A DNA stretch of 6,714 nt from Aquirhabdus sp. (GTDB lineage: Bacteria; Pseudomonadota; Gammaproteobacteria; Pseudomonadales; Moraxellaceae): contig JASLFQ010000021.1 in the NCBI GenBank assembly GCA_030150595.1, positions 1 through 6,714 of the forward strand, in the 5' to 3' direction. Under the pieces are notes generated by a model. It did not search any database and was not told where the DNA came from. It saw nothing but the letters and a program-made list of their open reading frames with translations. Both the position numbers and the translations under genes were made by a program. Below are positions 1 through 6,714 of this stretch, piece after piece (the first letter of the stretch is position 1; each line of letters opens with the position of its first letter).

Positions 1-1829
1 TGAGTAAACTCTTACCTAGCGAAAAGATGAAGGGAATTACGGTTTCAACCTTCCATAATTTTGGTCTGAACTTATTACGCATTGAACTGAAACACACCCC
101 ACTAAAAAATAACTTTTCGATTCTCGACGGTGATGACTGCAAACGTCTACTAATGGACTTAATGCAGCGCGACAATCTTTCTGGTGCAGATAGCAAAGAA
201 TTAATTGCGAAAGCCATGCGCCGTATTTCCGATTGGAAAAATGACCTGATGGTGCCTGCGCAAGCCATTAGCACGGCAAAGGACAATGAAGATCTGCAAC
301 TAGCTCATTTATACGAACTGTATGAACGAAATATTCGCGCCTACAATGCGGTTGATTTTGACGATCTAATTGCACTGCCGACACGCTTACTCCAAGACAA
401 TGCGGAAGTGCGCGATAAATGGCAGAACCGCGTCAGTTATTTACTGGTTGACGAATATCAAGATACCAACACCGCCCAATATATGTTGGTCAAACTGCTA
501 GTTGGCGTTCAAGCACGTTTTACCGCCGTGGGTGATGATGACCAATCGATCTATGCATGGCGCGGTGCAAAGCCTGAAAATATGGCATTGCTTGCCGAAG
601 ACTTTACTCAGCTTAAAGTCATCAAGCTGGAACAAAATTATCGTTCGACCAGTCGAATTCTCAAGGCCGCAAACTCGGTCATTGAAAACAATCCGCATTT
701 GTTCCAAAAAGCCTTGTGGTGCGACAAAGCTCATGGTGACGTGATTCGCGTCCTAAATTGTCGCAATGATGATGATGAAGCAGAACGTATTGTCACCGAC
801 ATCATGACCCACAAGTTGATGAATGGTAAGACATGGCAAGACTACGCAGTGCTGTATCGCGGTAACTTTCAAGCACGTGTCCTTGAAACCCATCTACGTC
901 AATTGCAAATTCCTTATAAAGTTTCAGGCGGCACATCGTTCTTTGCCCGTGCAGAAATTAAAGATGTGATGAGCTATTTGCGTCTCATTATTAACCCAGA
1001 TGACGACAGTGCATTTCTGCGTATTATCAATACGCCAAAGCGTGAGATTGGGCCAGCAACACTCGAGAAACTCGGCTTATTTGCCCAAGAATACAGCATG
1101 TCACTGCTCATGGCGGCGGGAGACCTACGTCTCGGTATGACGATGAGCCAAAAAAAAGCTGTTATGCATTTACATGAATTTGCGCAGTTTATTGAACAAT
1201 ATACGCGCGACTTACATGACGACGATAATCCTGTGCCCTTAGTCCGCCAAATGATTAACGAAACAGGTTATATCGACTATATTAAAGAACAAGCACCAAC
1301 GCCGCAGGCGGAAAAAAATAAACTGGATAACTTAGAGGTGTTGTTCGCCAGTATTCAAAGTTTGATTAATCGCGCCGAAGATGTAGATGAAAAAAATATT
1401 GAAAGTGTCATTCGCAAACTGGTTCTGCTTGACCTCCTCGATCAACAGCAAGAAGAGCAAGATACCGACAAGGTGAATCTCATGACTTTGCATGCGGCAA
1501 AAGGCCTAGAGTTTCCTTACGTCTATATCATGGGTTTGGAAGAGGAATTATTACCCCATAAGAACTCAATTGTCGCCGAAACGGTCGAAGAAGAACGGCG
1601 CTTAATGTATGTTGGCATTACTCGTGCTAGACAAGGACTAACGCTCACGCTCGCTGAACAACGTAAAATGGGTGGCAATCTACGTCAGACCACTCCGAGT
1701 CGCTTCTTAGATGAACTGCCTGCAGAAGAAATTGAGTGGTCAGGCAAAAAGAAAAATAAGATTTCTAATGTCGATCCAAAGGCACAAGCGGCGGCTTATT
1801 TAGCAAATCTGAAAGCATTGATGAAATAG
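1..1829 (+). CDS. rep: ATP-dependent DNA helicase Rep (5' end missing)
   Basis: Superfamily 1A 3'-5' helicase of the UvrD/Rep group; Rep clears proteins ahead of replication forks and helps restart. The frame is open to the left edge, so the start and the Walker A (motif I) and Ia region lie outside. By comparison with E. coli Rep (about 673 aa), roughly 70-80 residues are missing. Numbering from the Met at base 27, visible motifs are STFH of motif Ib (7-10), Walker B LLVDEYQD (139-146), motif III GDDDQSIYAWRGA (169-181), motif IV LEQNYRS (201-207), motif V TLHAAKGLEF (487-496) and motif VI EERRLMYVGITRAR (522-535). The stretch GGTSFFARAEIKD followed by NPDDDSAFLRIINTPKREIGP is highly Rep-like and favours Rep over UvrD or PcrA. 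The C-terminus ends in the Rep-like LANLKALMK. No frameshift is seen. The Met at base 27 is internal, not the true start. The next gene, dut, begins 79 bases downstream, after a hairpin. Confidence 0.95.
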   Translation, partial: SKLLPSEKMKGITVSTFHNFGLNLLRIELKHTPLKNNFSILDGDDCKRLLMDLMQRDNLSGADSKELIAKAMRRISDWKNDLMVPAQAISTAKDNEDLQLAHLYELYERNIRAYNAVDFDDLIALPTRLLQDNAEVRDKWQNRVSYLLVDEYQDTNTAQYMLVKLLVGVQARFTAVGDDDQSIYAWRGAKPENMALLAEDFTQLKVIKLEQNYRSTSRILKAANSVIENNPHLFQKALWCDKAHGDVIRVLNCRNDDDEAERIVTDIMTHKLMNGKTWQDYAVLYRGNFQARVLETHLRQLQIPYKVSGGTSFFARAEIKDVMSYLRLIINPDDDSAFLRIINTPKREIGPATLEKLGLFAQEYSMSLLMAAGDLRLGMTMSQKKAVMHLHEFAQFIEQYTRDLHDDDNPVPLVRQMINETGYIDYIKEQAPTPQAEKNKLDNLEVLFASIQSLINRAEDVDEKNIESVIRKLVLLDLLDQQQEEQDTDKVNLMTLHAAKGLEFPYVYIMGLEEELLPHKNSIVAETVEEERRLMYVGITRARQGLTLTLAEQRKMGGNLRQTTPSRFLDELPAEEIEWSGKKKNKISNVDPKAQAAAYLANLKALMK

Positions 1830-1866
1830 TGTGACTTAACATACAGATTCACACTACAGTTTTTTT
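1827..1866 (+). terminator. Likely intrinsic terminator of rep
   Basis: A perfect 8-bp inverted repeat, TAGTGTGA (1827-1834) and TCACACTA (1849-1856), encloses a 14-base loop. A run of seven T follows at 1860-1866. The left arm begins with the rep stop codon TAG itself, so the hairpin starts inside the termination codon. The stem has only three G-C pairs and the loop is long, so it may be a leaky terminator. It is nevertheless the best-formed terminator candidate between rep and dut. Confidence 0.55.
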
Positions 1867-1908
1867 AATTTTAGGCTTTAATACTCAAATCCACCTTAAG
1901 GGAATATT

Positions 1909-2364
1909 ATGAAGAAGCTGCAAGTAAAAATTCTTGACTCACGCATAGGAACAACTTGGCCTCTACCAGCACATGCAACCCATGGCTCGGCTGGGATTGA
2001 TTTACGTGCTTGTTTAGATGAAGCCATCGTGTTGCAACCTAACGATACGGCATTAGTGAAAACTGGCATGGCAATTCATATTGAAGACACTGGATATGCA
2101 GGATTGATTTTGCCACGTTCAGGTCTCGGTCATAAGCATGGTATCGTCTTAGGAAACTTGGTCGGTCTCATTGATTCTGATTATCAAGGTGAGTTGATGG
2201 TCTCTGTGTGGAATCGTGGAACAACGGCTTTTACACTTGAACCTGGCGAGCGTATGGCGCAATATGTGCTTGTACCCATTATGCAAACTTCATTTGACAT
2301 TGTTGAAGAATTTGTCGAGAGTGGACGGGGTGCAGGTGGATTTGGCCATACGGGCCGGCAATAA
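1909..2364 (+). CDS. dut: Deoxyuridine 5'-triphosphate nucleotidohydrolase (dUTPase)
   Basis: Homotrimeric cytosolic dUTPase: hydrolyses dUTP to dUMP and pyrophosphate, keeping uracil out of DNA and feeding dTMP synthesis. All five family motifs are present in order in 151 residues, the same length as the E. coli enzyme: AGIDLRA (28-34, motif 1), PRSGLG (69-74, motif 2, with the conserved Ser71), GLIDSDYQG (86-94, motif 3, catalytic-type Asp89), GERMAQ (113-118, motif 4) and the P-loop-like [10 protein letters not shown] (140-149, motif 5, Phe145 stacking over uracil). The start is supported by AAGGGA at 1898-1903, five bases before the ATG. The gene lies between rep and algC; dut immediately before algC and argB is also the order in Pseudomonas. 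No clear promoter was identified in the 79-base gap, so a leaky terminator upstream or an unrecognised promoter must serve it. Confidence 0.97.
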   Translation: MKKLQVKILDSRIGTTWPLPAHATHGSAGIDLRACLDEAIVLQPNDTALVKTGMAIHIEDTGYAGLILPRSGLGHKHGIVLGNLVGLIDSDYQGELMVSVWNRGTTAFTLEPGERMAQYVLVPIMQTSFDIVEEFVESGRGAGGFGHTGRQ

Positions 2365-2374
2365 CGATATTGCC
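2357..2374 (+). other. Small hairpin spanning the dut stop codon
   Basis: GGCAATA (2357-2363) pairs perfectly with TATTGCC (2368-2374) around a 4-base loop. The dut stop codon TAA (2362-2364) sits at the top of the stem. No T-tract follows directly; a short T-run appears only at about 2407-2411, after a 4-bp AGCC/GGCT pair. It is not a convincing terminator. It could slow ribosomes or protect the 3' end of the message, but it may be chance. Confidence 0.3.
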
Positions 2375-2453
2375 AAACCATACGTGAGTGAGCCGCATGA
2401 CGAGGCTTTTTAGGCATGGCGTGATCTAAAAGAGATAAACGGACGTAATTTCA

Positions 2454-4952
2454 ATGAAGAAATCTGCTAAAAAATCAGAAAAATCAAATAATACTTCGGC
2501 TAAATTATTAGCAAAAAAAGTCGACCCACGTTTTAAACCCTTGACGCTAAACATCGCATTAGCTGCGGCTGCTGGCATATGTAGCTTCGCGCTCATTCAA
2601 CATCTTGTTGAACAGCAAGAAACTCAAGTCGTGACTGAGTTTGGTCAAAATGCAGCAATCTTGATTGATCGGCAAATTGCAACTTGGGAATCCGAAAGTG
2701 ATTTGCTCGCTCAACAGCCGACATTGAAATCAGATGGTCGCGTAAAAGCCATCATTGGTGCAGATGGTGTTGTTCCGCCGACGCTCACTTTTACCGATCA
2801 AGACTTATTGAATCGTACGCATGCCGAAAAGACAGGTGCAGAAATTACTAATGTCGGTAACCACCCACTGATCACCACTGCAGTACCAATGCCAGCGGGT
2901 GGTTATTTGATCAGTGAGCGACCATTTTCTACGTTGGCCGATGATTTGAAAAAGATTACACCATCCAATATCCAATTGAATCTCAGCCAAAAAATTGGTA
3001 ATGGACAAGCTCTAGATGCGCTAAAACTCAATAGTGACCCGAATAGCCCATTAGCTGATGTGCCACTCAAAGCGATAGGCTGGCAGCTCAGTATTGGAAA
3101 GGTAGATTCAAGTTCACTCAATCCTTTAACGAATATGCCACTTCTCGCAGGCTTACTCACATTCCTCGGTAGTTTGCTGTCGATATTAATCTGGTTCTTT
3201 ATCAAGCCACAGCGTGTTATCAATGCGCCAATTCAAGTTTCACACGATGATCAGCTGGCACACTTGGATGCTGTTGCGCTTGAATTAGCACCATCATCCC
3301 AGCCTAAAGTCGCACCTATCCCGACTCCCATCGCCGTGCCAGAAACACCCAAACCAGAGCGTATTCCTGAGCCAGCACCTCAGCCAGCGGCGGTTGAAGC
3401 TACACCCGCAAAAGAAGTCACTCCAGCACCAGAATTAGATGACCTCTCCTATCTCGACGATGCATTAGCAACACCAGCAGCAGCGCCTCAACCACCAAAA
3501 GATAATCTCATGGAGTTTACTTTAGGTAGCGGAGCATTATTGCCAGAAGTCGAGTTCTATCTTGACAAAGGCTTACCAAAGCACATCTTTAGAGCCTATG
3601 ATATTCGCGGGAAAGTCACTGATCTGACTGCCGAATGGATGAAACCGATTGCAAGTGCACTGGGTAGTGAATTACGTGCACGCGGACAGATTGAGGTTGT
3701 TGTTGGATTTGATGCACGCACAACCAGTGAGCAATACGCAGAAATCATGCGTAACGGTCTAGTTGGGTGTGGATTACAAGTTATCGATATCGGTATGGTT
3801 CCTACACCAATCATGCACTACGCGGCAAGACAGCATCAAGGTAATGGGATCATGATTACTGCCAGCCATAATCCAGCCGAATATAACGGCGTCAAATGGC
3901 TCATGCAGCAACAATCCCCTCTTCCAGATGACATAGATGCAATTTATAAACGCGCCAAAGATCGTATCTTTACAGAAGGAAATGGCAAACTTCGTAAACT
4001 GTCTTACACCGCTGAATACTTAGACGAAATGCTGAATGATGTCATCTTAAGTGACGAATTGAATGTCGTCATTGATGGTATGAACGGTGTCATGGGTGAA
4101 CTGGCACAACAGGCGATGGAAACAGCAGGATGTACTGTAGTTGACCTTGATATCAAACCCAATGGCGCATATCCACATGGCAATCCAGACCCGTGCGAGC
4201 CAAATCGTTTGACTGAGCTATCGCAGCAAATGGTCATTAGCCAAGCAGACATTGGTTTTGCCTTTGATGGTGATGGTGATCGCATGGTCGCAGTGACCAA
4301 AGATGGCACGGTAGTGACTTCTGATCAACTCATTGCCTTGTTCTCCATGCTGATTTTGGAAGCTAAACCAGGTGCGGACATCGTATTTGATGTGAAGTGC
4401 AGCCGTATGGTTTCGCAAACGATTACCGCACATGGCGGTCGTCCAATCATGAGTCGCAGTGGGAATACCTTCATTCGTCACGCAGTGATGTCTGATAAAA
4501 ACGAAGTTGCGTTTGGTGGTGAATTCTCTGGACACTACTTCTTTAATGACGGTCGTGGTCACGCATCTGATGATGGACTATACGCAGCATTACGCCTGAT
4601 GGAGTGGCTAGGTCATCGTGGACAAAGCCTCGACGAAGTTCTACGCACACTGCCAAGCCGTGTGGGTACTGCTGATATCTACCTGCCACTTGACGGTGAT
4701 TTACCAACAGACTTCTTTGCAGATATTGCCGCTGATGCCACACAAATTGTAGGTGCAACATTAACAACAATTGACGGCGTCAGACTTGATTTTCAAGATG
4801 GATTTGGCATCATACGCGCATCGAATACGGGGGCATTTGTCACCCTGCGTTTTGAAGCTGAAAATGCAGCTGCTCTCGATCACATCCGCCAAACCTTCCA
4901 TGATTTGGTGAAAAAACATCAACCCAGTTTGGCAGCAAAAATGCCTGACTAA
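2454..4952 (+). CDS. algC: Membrane-anchored phosphomannomutase/phosphoglucomutase
   Basis: Alpha-D-phosphohexomutase interconverting hexose 6- and 1-phosphates (mannose, glucose), supplying GDP-mannose, UDP-glucose and dTDP-rhamnose routes to LPS or lipooligosaccharide, capsule and other polysaccharides. At 832 residues it is far longer than the classic 463-residue Pseudomonas AlgC. Seen here: Lys-rich cytosolic N-terminus (1-30), hydrophobic helix 31-50, likely periplasmic segment about 51-228, second helix about 229-250, Pro/Ala-rich linker about 279-350, then the enzyme from about 362. Catalytic features are intact: phosphoserine loop TASHNP (469-474, Ser471), metal loop DGDGDR (605-610), sugar-specificity loop GGEFSGH (688-694, Glu690 and Ser692) and phosphate loop RASNT (788-792). 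The usual Thr-Pro after RASNT is Gly-Ala here. The ATG at 2454 has only a weak site (GGA at 2441-2443, ten bases away). The internal Met353 (base 3510) could start a soluble form but has no evident ribosome binding site. The dut gap is 89 bases and the argB gap 73. Confidence 0.93.
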   Translation: MKKSAKKSEKSNNTSAKLLAKKVDPRFKPLTLNIALAAAAGICSFALIQHLVEQQETQVVTEFGQNAAILIDRQIATWESESDLLAQQPTLKSDGRVKAIIGADGVVPPTLTFTDQDLLNRTHAEKTGAEITNVGNHPLITTAVPMPAGGYLISERPFSTLADDLKKITPSNIQLNLSQKIGNGQALDALKLNSDPNSPLADVPLKAIGWQLSIGKVDSSSLNPLTNMPLLAGLLTFLGSLLSILIWFFIKPQRVINAPIQVSHDDQLAHLDAVALELAPSSQPKVAPIPTPIAVPETPKPERIPEPAPQPAAVEATPAKEVTPAPELDDLSYLDDALATPAAAPQPPKDNLMEFTLGSGALLPEVEFYLDKGLPKHIFRAYDIRGKVTDLTAEWMKPIASALGSELRARGQIEVVVGFDARTTSEQYAEIMRNGLVGCGLQVIDIGMVPTPIMHYAARQHQGNGIMITASHNPAEYNGVKWLMQQQSPLPDDIDAIYKRAKDRIFTEGNGKLRKLSYTAEYLDEMLNDVILSDELNVVIDGMNGVMGELAQQAMETAGCTVVDLDIKPNGAYPHGNPDPCEPNRLTELSQQMVISQADIGFAFDGDGDRMVAVTKDGTVVTSDQLIALFSMLILEAKPGADIVFDVKCSRMVSQTITAHGGRPIMSRSGNTFIRHAVMSDKNEVAFGGEFSGHYFFNDGRGHASDDGLYAALRLMEWLGHRGQSLDEVLRTLPSRVGTADIYLPLDGDLPTDFFADIAADATQIVGATLTTIDGVRLDFQDGFGIIRASNTGAFVTLRFEAENAAALDHIRQTFHDLVKKHQPSLAAKMPD

Positions 4953-4959
4953 TGTCACG

Positions 4960-5934
<975 letters not shown>

Positions 5935-5943
5935 TTTGCTATA

Positions 5944-5976
5944 TGGTGCAATGCGCTTGGGCTTATTGCACCTTAC
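5944..5976 (-). repeat. REP-like palindromic element, copy 1
   Basis: Read on the minus strand from 5976 to 5944, this 33-base element starts GTAAGG and has core arms GGTGCAAT and ATTGCACC. It matches the element at 6588-6620 at 28 of 33 positions (hand alignment), with two uninterrupted identical runs of 12 bases. The layout, a GTA head followed by an imperfect palindrome, resembles bacterial REP sequences. From memory, similar GTAGGGTGCAATAAGC-type repeats are widespread in proteobacterial intergenic regions. The copy lies 10 bases past the argB stop and also forms the argB terminator hairpin. Confidence 0.7.
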
Positions 5977-5980
5977 TTTT
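5945..5980 (+). terminator. Probable argB terminator, built from a REP-like repeat
   Basis: GGTGCAAT (5945-5952) pairs perfectly with ATTGCACC (5965-5972) around a 12-base loop. It is followed by the T-rich TTACTTTT at 5973-5980. The T-tract is interrupted, so termination may be partial. The hairpin begins 10 bases after the argB stop codon. Confidence 0.55.
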
Positions 5981-5992
5981 ACTAAAAACCAC

Positions 5993-6005
5993 AACCATAA
6001 TGGTT
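5993..6005. promoter_or_regulatory. Short near-perfect palindrome upstream of a candidate promoter
   Basis: AACCAT and ATGGTT flank a single A, giving a 13-base dyad 13 bases before the candidate -35 element at 6018. It could be an operator for the downstream gene. The flanks allow an alternative pairing, AAACCA (5986-5991) with TGGTTT (6001-6006), so it may simply be RNA structure after argB. No known regulator site is recognised. Confidence 0.2.
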
Positions 6006-6017
6006 TCTAGTGCATAT

Positions 6018-6046
6018 TTGCGACAGTCCAAAAAATACACTATTCT
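6018..6046 (+). promoter_or_regulatory. Candidate sigma-70 promoter for the small exported gene
   Basis: TTGCGA (6018-6023, 4 of 6 to the -35 consensus) and TATTCT (6041-6046, 4 of 6 to the -10 consensus) are separated by exactly 17 bases of A-rich sequence. Transcription would start near 6053, leaving a leader of about 40 bases. The match is moderate, but the spacing and position after the argB hairpin are right. Confidence 0.35.
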
Positions 6047-6091
6047 CAATCATTAAAAATATGATATTGAATGGAAATAAGATCGAGAACA

Positions 6092-6541
6092 ATGATGAGA
6101 AAAGTTTGGCTATTAATTCTTCTATTAATGCTCCCTCCTGCCCTCTATGCCAATAATTATGACGAAACCACAGGATGGATAAAATCTTCGGAGTTAATGG
6201 ACTTACTCAATCAGAAGAGTCAAGATCGATATTTTCCAAGTCATGTTTATGGACAAGTACAAGCTCACCAGATTGTTTATAAAGCAACCTTCTCACCTTT
6301 CCTCAAAAATATGCAATATTTCTATTCTTATTGGGGAATGACGGACGAAGTATTTAAAACGAGAAATGACTATTTTAACGAACACGGATTTCAGAGATTT
6401 TCGGATTCTTCTTTTATCGACCTTTCTGGCAGCACCATCCATCAAGCGACATGGGTCTTAATGACTCAAGAACCAAACAAACAAGAACCAGGTACAATGG
6501 ATAAACTATTAAAATTCTTTTCTTCAATGAAATTAATCTAA
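6092..6541 (+). CDS. Small exported protein, possible single BTRD1-like unit
   Basis: Function not recognised. From base 6092 the protein has 149 residues and begins with a classic signal peptide: Arg-Lys, then a hydrophobic core (WLLILLLMLPPALYA) with likely cleavage after ALYA, leaving about 129 exported residues and no further membrane helix. I prefer 6092 (or 6095) to the in-frame ATG at 6071, because that one adds a charged MEIRSRT leader before the signal peptide and has no ribosome binding site; GAG at 6085-6087 suits the later starts. The mature part has YKATFSPF, a WGMTDEVF segment, NEHGFQRF, then FIDLSG and ATWVL. This order (Y-x-A-x-F/W, G-M-x-x-x-x-F, G-F/Y-x-x-x, A-x-W) loosely recalls the bacterial tandem repeat domain 1 pattern; that is recall, not a search. 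There is no cysteine in the mature part. G+C over 6121-6540 is about 36 percent by hand count, against about 49 percent in sampled argB rows. The gene is bracketed by inverted REP-like repeats. Confidence 0.75.
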   Translation: MMRKVWLLILLLMLPPALYANNYDETTGWIKSSELMDLLNQKSQDRYFPSHVYGQVQAHQIVYKATFSPFLKNMQYFYSYWGMTDEVFKTRNDYFNEHGFQRFSDSSFIDLSGSTIHQATWVLMTQEPNKQEPGTMDKLLKFFSSMKLI

Positions 6542-6587
6542 GTCGTTTCAATTCGCTTAGATAATCAAAGCAATATTAAAAGATAAC

Positions 6588-6620
6588 GTAGATTGCAATA
6601 AGCCCTAGCGCATTGCACTA
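6588..6620 (+). repeat. REP-like palindromic element, copy 2
   Basis: This plus-strand copy of the 33-base element begins GTAG, the head typical of REP sequences. It carries the arms TGCAAT (6594-6599) and ATTGCA (6612-6617), with an inner GC/GC pair and a CCTA loop. It differs from the reverse complement of 5944-5976 at five positions: three in the head, one in the loop region and one near the end. It lies 46 bases after the small exported gene, in the gap before the opposing minus-strand gene, where it could also act as weak termination or mRNA-end structure. Confidence 0.7.
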
Positions 6621-6640
6621 AATCATCAATCAAAGGTAGA

Positions 6641-6667
6641 TGGAGGCATTACTTATGCCCGCCTCCA
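6641..6667 (-). terminator. Hairpin at the stop of the minus-strand gene, weak terminator candidate
   Basis: TGGAGGC (6641-6647) and GCCTCCA (6661-6667) are perfect complements around a 13-base loop that contains the minus-strand stop codon. A competing inner stem, GGCAT (6645-6649) with ATGCC (6655-6659), is also possible. On the minus strand only a modest T-rich stretch (TCTACCTTT) follows, so termination activity is uncertain. Confidence 0.3.
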
Positions 6668-6714
6668 GACGACCATCCACCACCATATCCACCTACAAAT
6701 CCACCAGGACCACG
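6649..6714 (-). CDS. C-terminal tail of a glycine-rich protein (partial)
   Basis: On the minus strand, 21 codons run in from the right edge and end at TAA (6649-6651). The tail reads RGPGGFVGG, YGGGWSSGGGHK: 11 of 21 residues are glycine, interspersed with aromatic residues. Such tails occur at the ends of several exported or membrane proteins (TPM-domain proteins are one example), but nothing else of the gene is visible, so the family cannot be named. It is convergent with the small exported gene, 107 bases away. The other minus-strand frames give either an early stop or a run of tryptophans. A plus-strand alternative, ATG at 6655 eight bases after GGAGG, gives a Ser/Thr-rich peptide that looks like the shadow of the glycine codons. 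The GGAGG is explained by the hairpin arm. Confidence 0.55.
   Translation of the reverse strand, partial: RGPGGFVGGYGGGWSSGGGHK

Noticed and set aside
1857..1908. Promoter for dut (TTTAAT at 1877-1882 as a -10 element)
   Set aside because: The second position of the -10 is not A, and no acceptable -35 lies 16-18 bases upstream.
2390..2411. Terminator after dut (AGCC and GGCT pair followed by five T)
   Set aside because: Only four base pairs with a nine-base loop; too weak to call as a terminator.
2184..2417. Open frames on the opposite strand and in other frames within dut, algC and argB, and the plus-strand frame 2216-2413 overlapping dut
   Set aside because: They lie inside well-conserved genes with intact motifs, have no credible start signals or recognisable domains, and are explained as shadows of the real coding frames.
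6071..6091. ATG at 6071 as the start of the small exported gene
   Set aside because: It lacks a ribosome binding site and puts a charged leader before the signal peptide. ATGs at 6092 and 6095 fit better, although 6071 would extend the same frame.
6655..6714. Plus-strand coding start ATG at 6655 preceded by GGAGG at 6642-6646
   Set aside because: The peptide is Ser/Thr-rich because glycine codons are being read on the wrong strand, and the GGAGG is one arm of a perfect inverted repeat. It cannot be fully excluded without sequence to the right.
6656..6714. Plus-strand proline-rich frame at the right edge
   Set aside because: No ATG, GTG or TTG exists in this frame between the upstream stop at 6599 and the proline-rich stretch, so there is no visible start.

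Overview
The window is ordinary chromosomal DNA of a gamma-proteobacterium, most likely Acinetobacter or a close relative in the Moraxellaceae. The basis is the strong resemblance of Rep, dUTPase and especially the ArgB-type acetylglutamate kinase to remembered Acinetobacter and Pseudomonas proteins, the moderate G+C content, and the gene order dut-algC-argB, which Pseudomonas shares. No database search was possible, so the genus is an inference.

Layout, left to right. (1) Bases 1-1829 hold the 3' nine-tenths of rep, a UvrD/Rep superfamily 1A DNA helicase whose start lies left of the window. It ends in a hairpin with a T-tract. (2) dut (1909-2364), complete dUTPase, has a good ribosome binding site and a small hairpin at its stop codon. 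(3) algC (2454-4952) is an 832-residue phosphomannomutase/phosphoglucomutase in which the usual soluble four-domain enzyme is fused to an N-terminal part with two predicted membrane helices, a periplasmic segment and a Pro/Ala-rich linker. (4) A 10-bp hairpin separates algC from argB (5026-5934), acetylglutamate kinase of the arginine-sensitive type. (5) A small exported protein of unassigned function (6092-6541) has lower G+C than argB. It sits between two inverted copies of a 33-base palindromic REP-like element (5944-5976 and 6588-6620). (6) At the right edge, the last 21 codons of a glycine-rich protein on the minus strand can be read (6649-6714).

The first four genes are housekeeping: replication restart and fork clearance (rep), nucleotide-pool hygiene (dut), sugar-phosphate supply for surface polysaccharide (algC) and arginine synthesis (argB). 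They are co-oriented, with gaps of 73-89 bases, and most gaps carry a hairpin. They may therefore be separate or only loosely coupled transcription units. All gaps are under 140 bases, so no long gene-free stretch exists. No tRNA, rRNA, CRISPR array or transposase was seen.

The two observations most worth following are the REP-like inverted pair bracketing the small exported gene and the membrane-anchored architecture of AlgC. I see no convincing new defence or mobile system.
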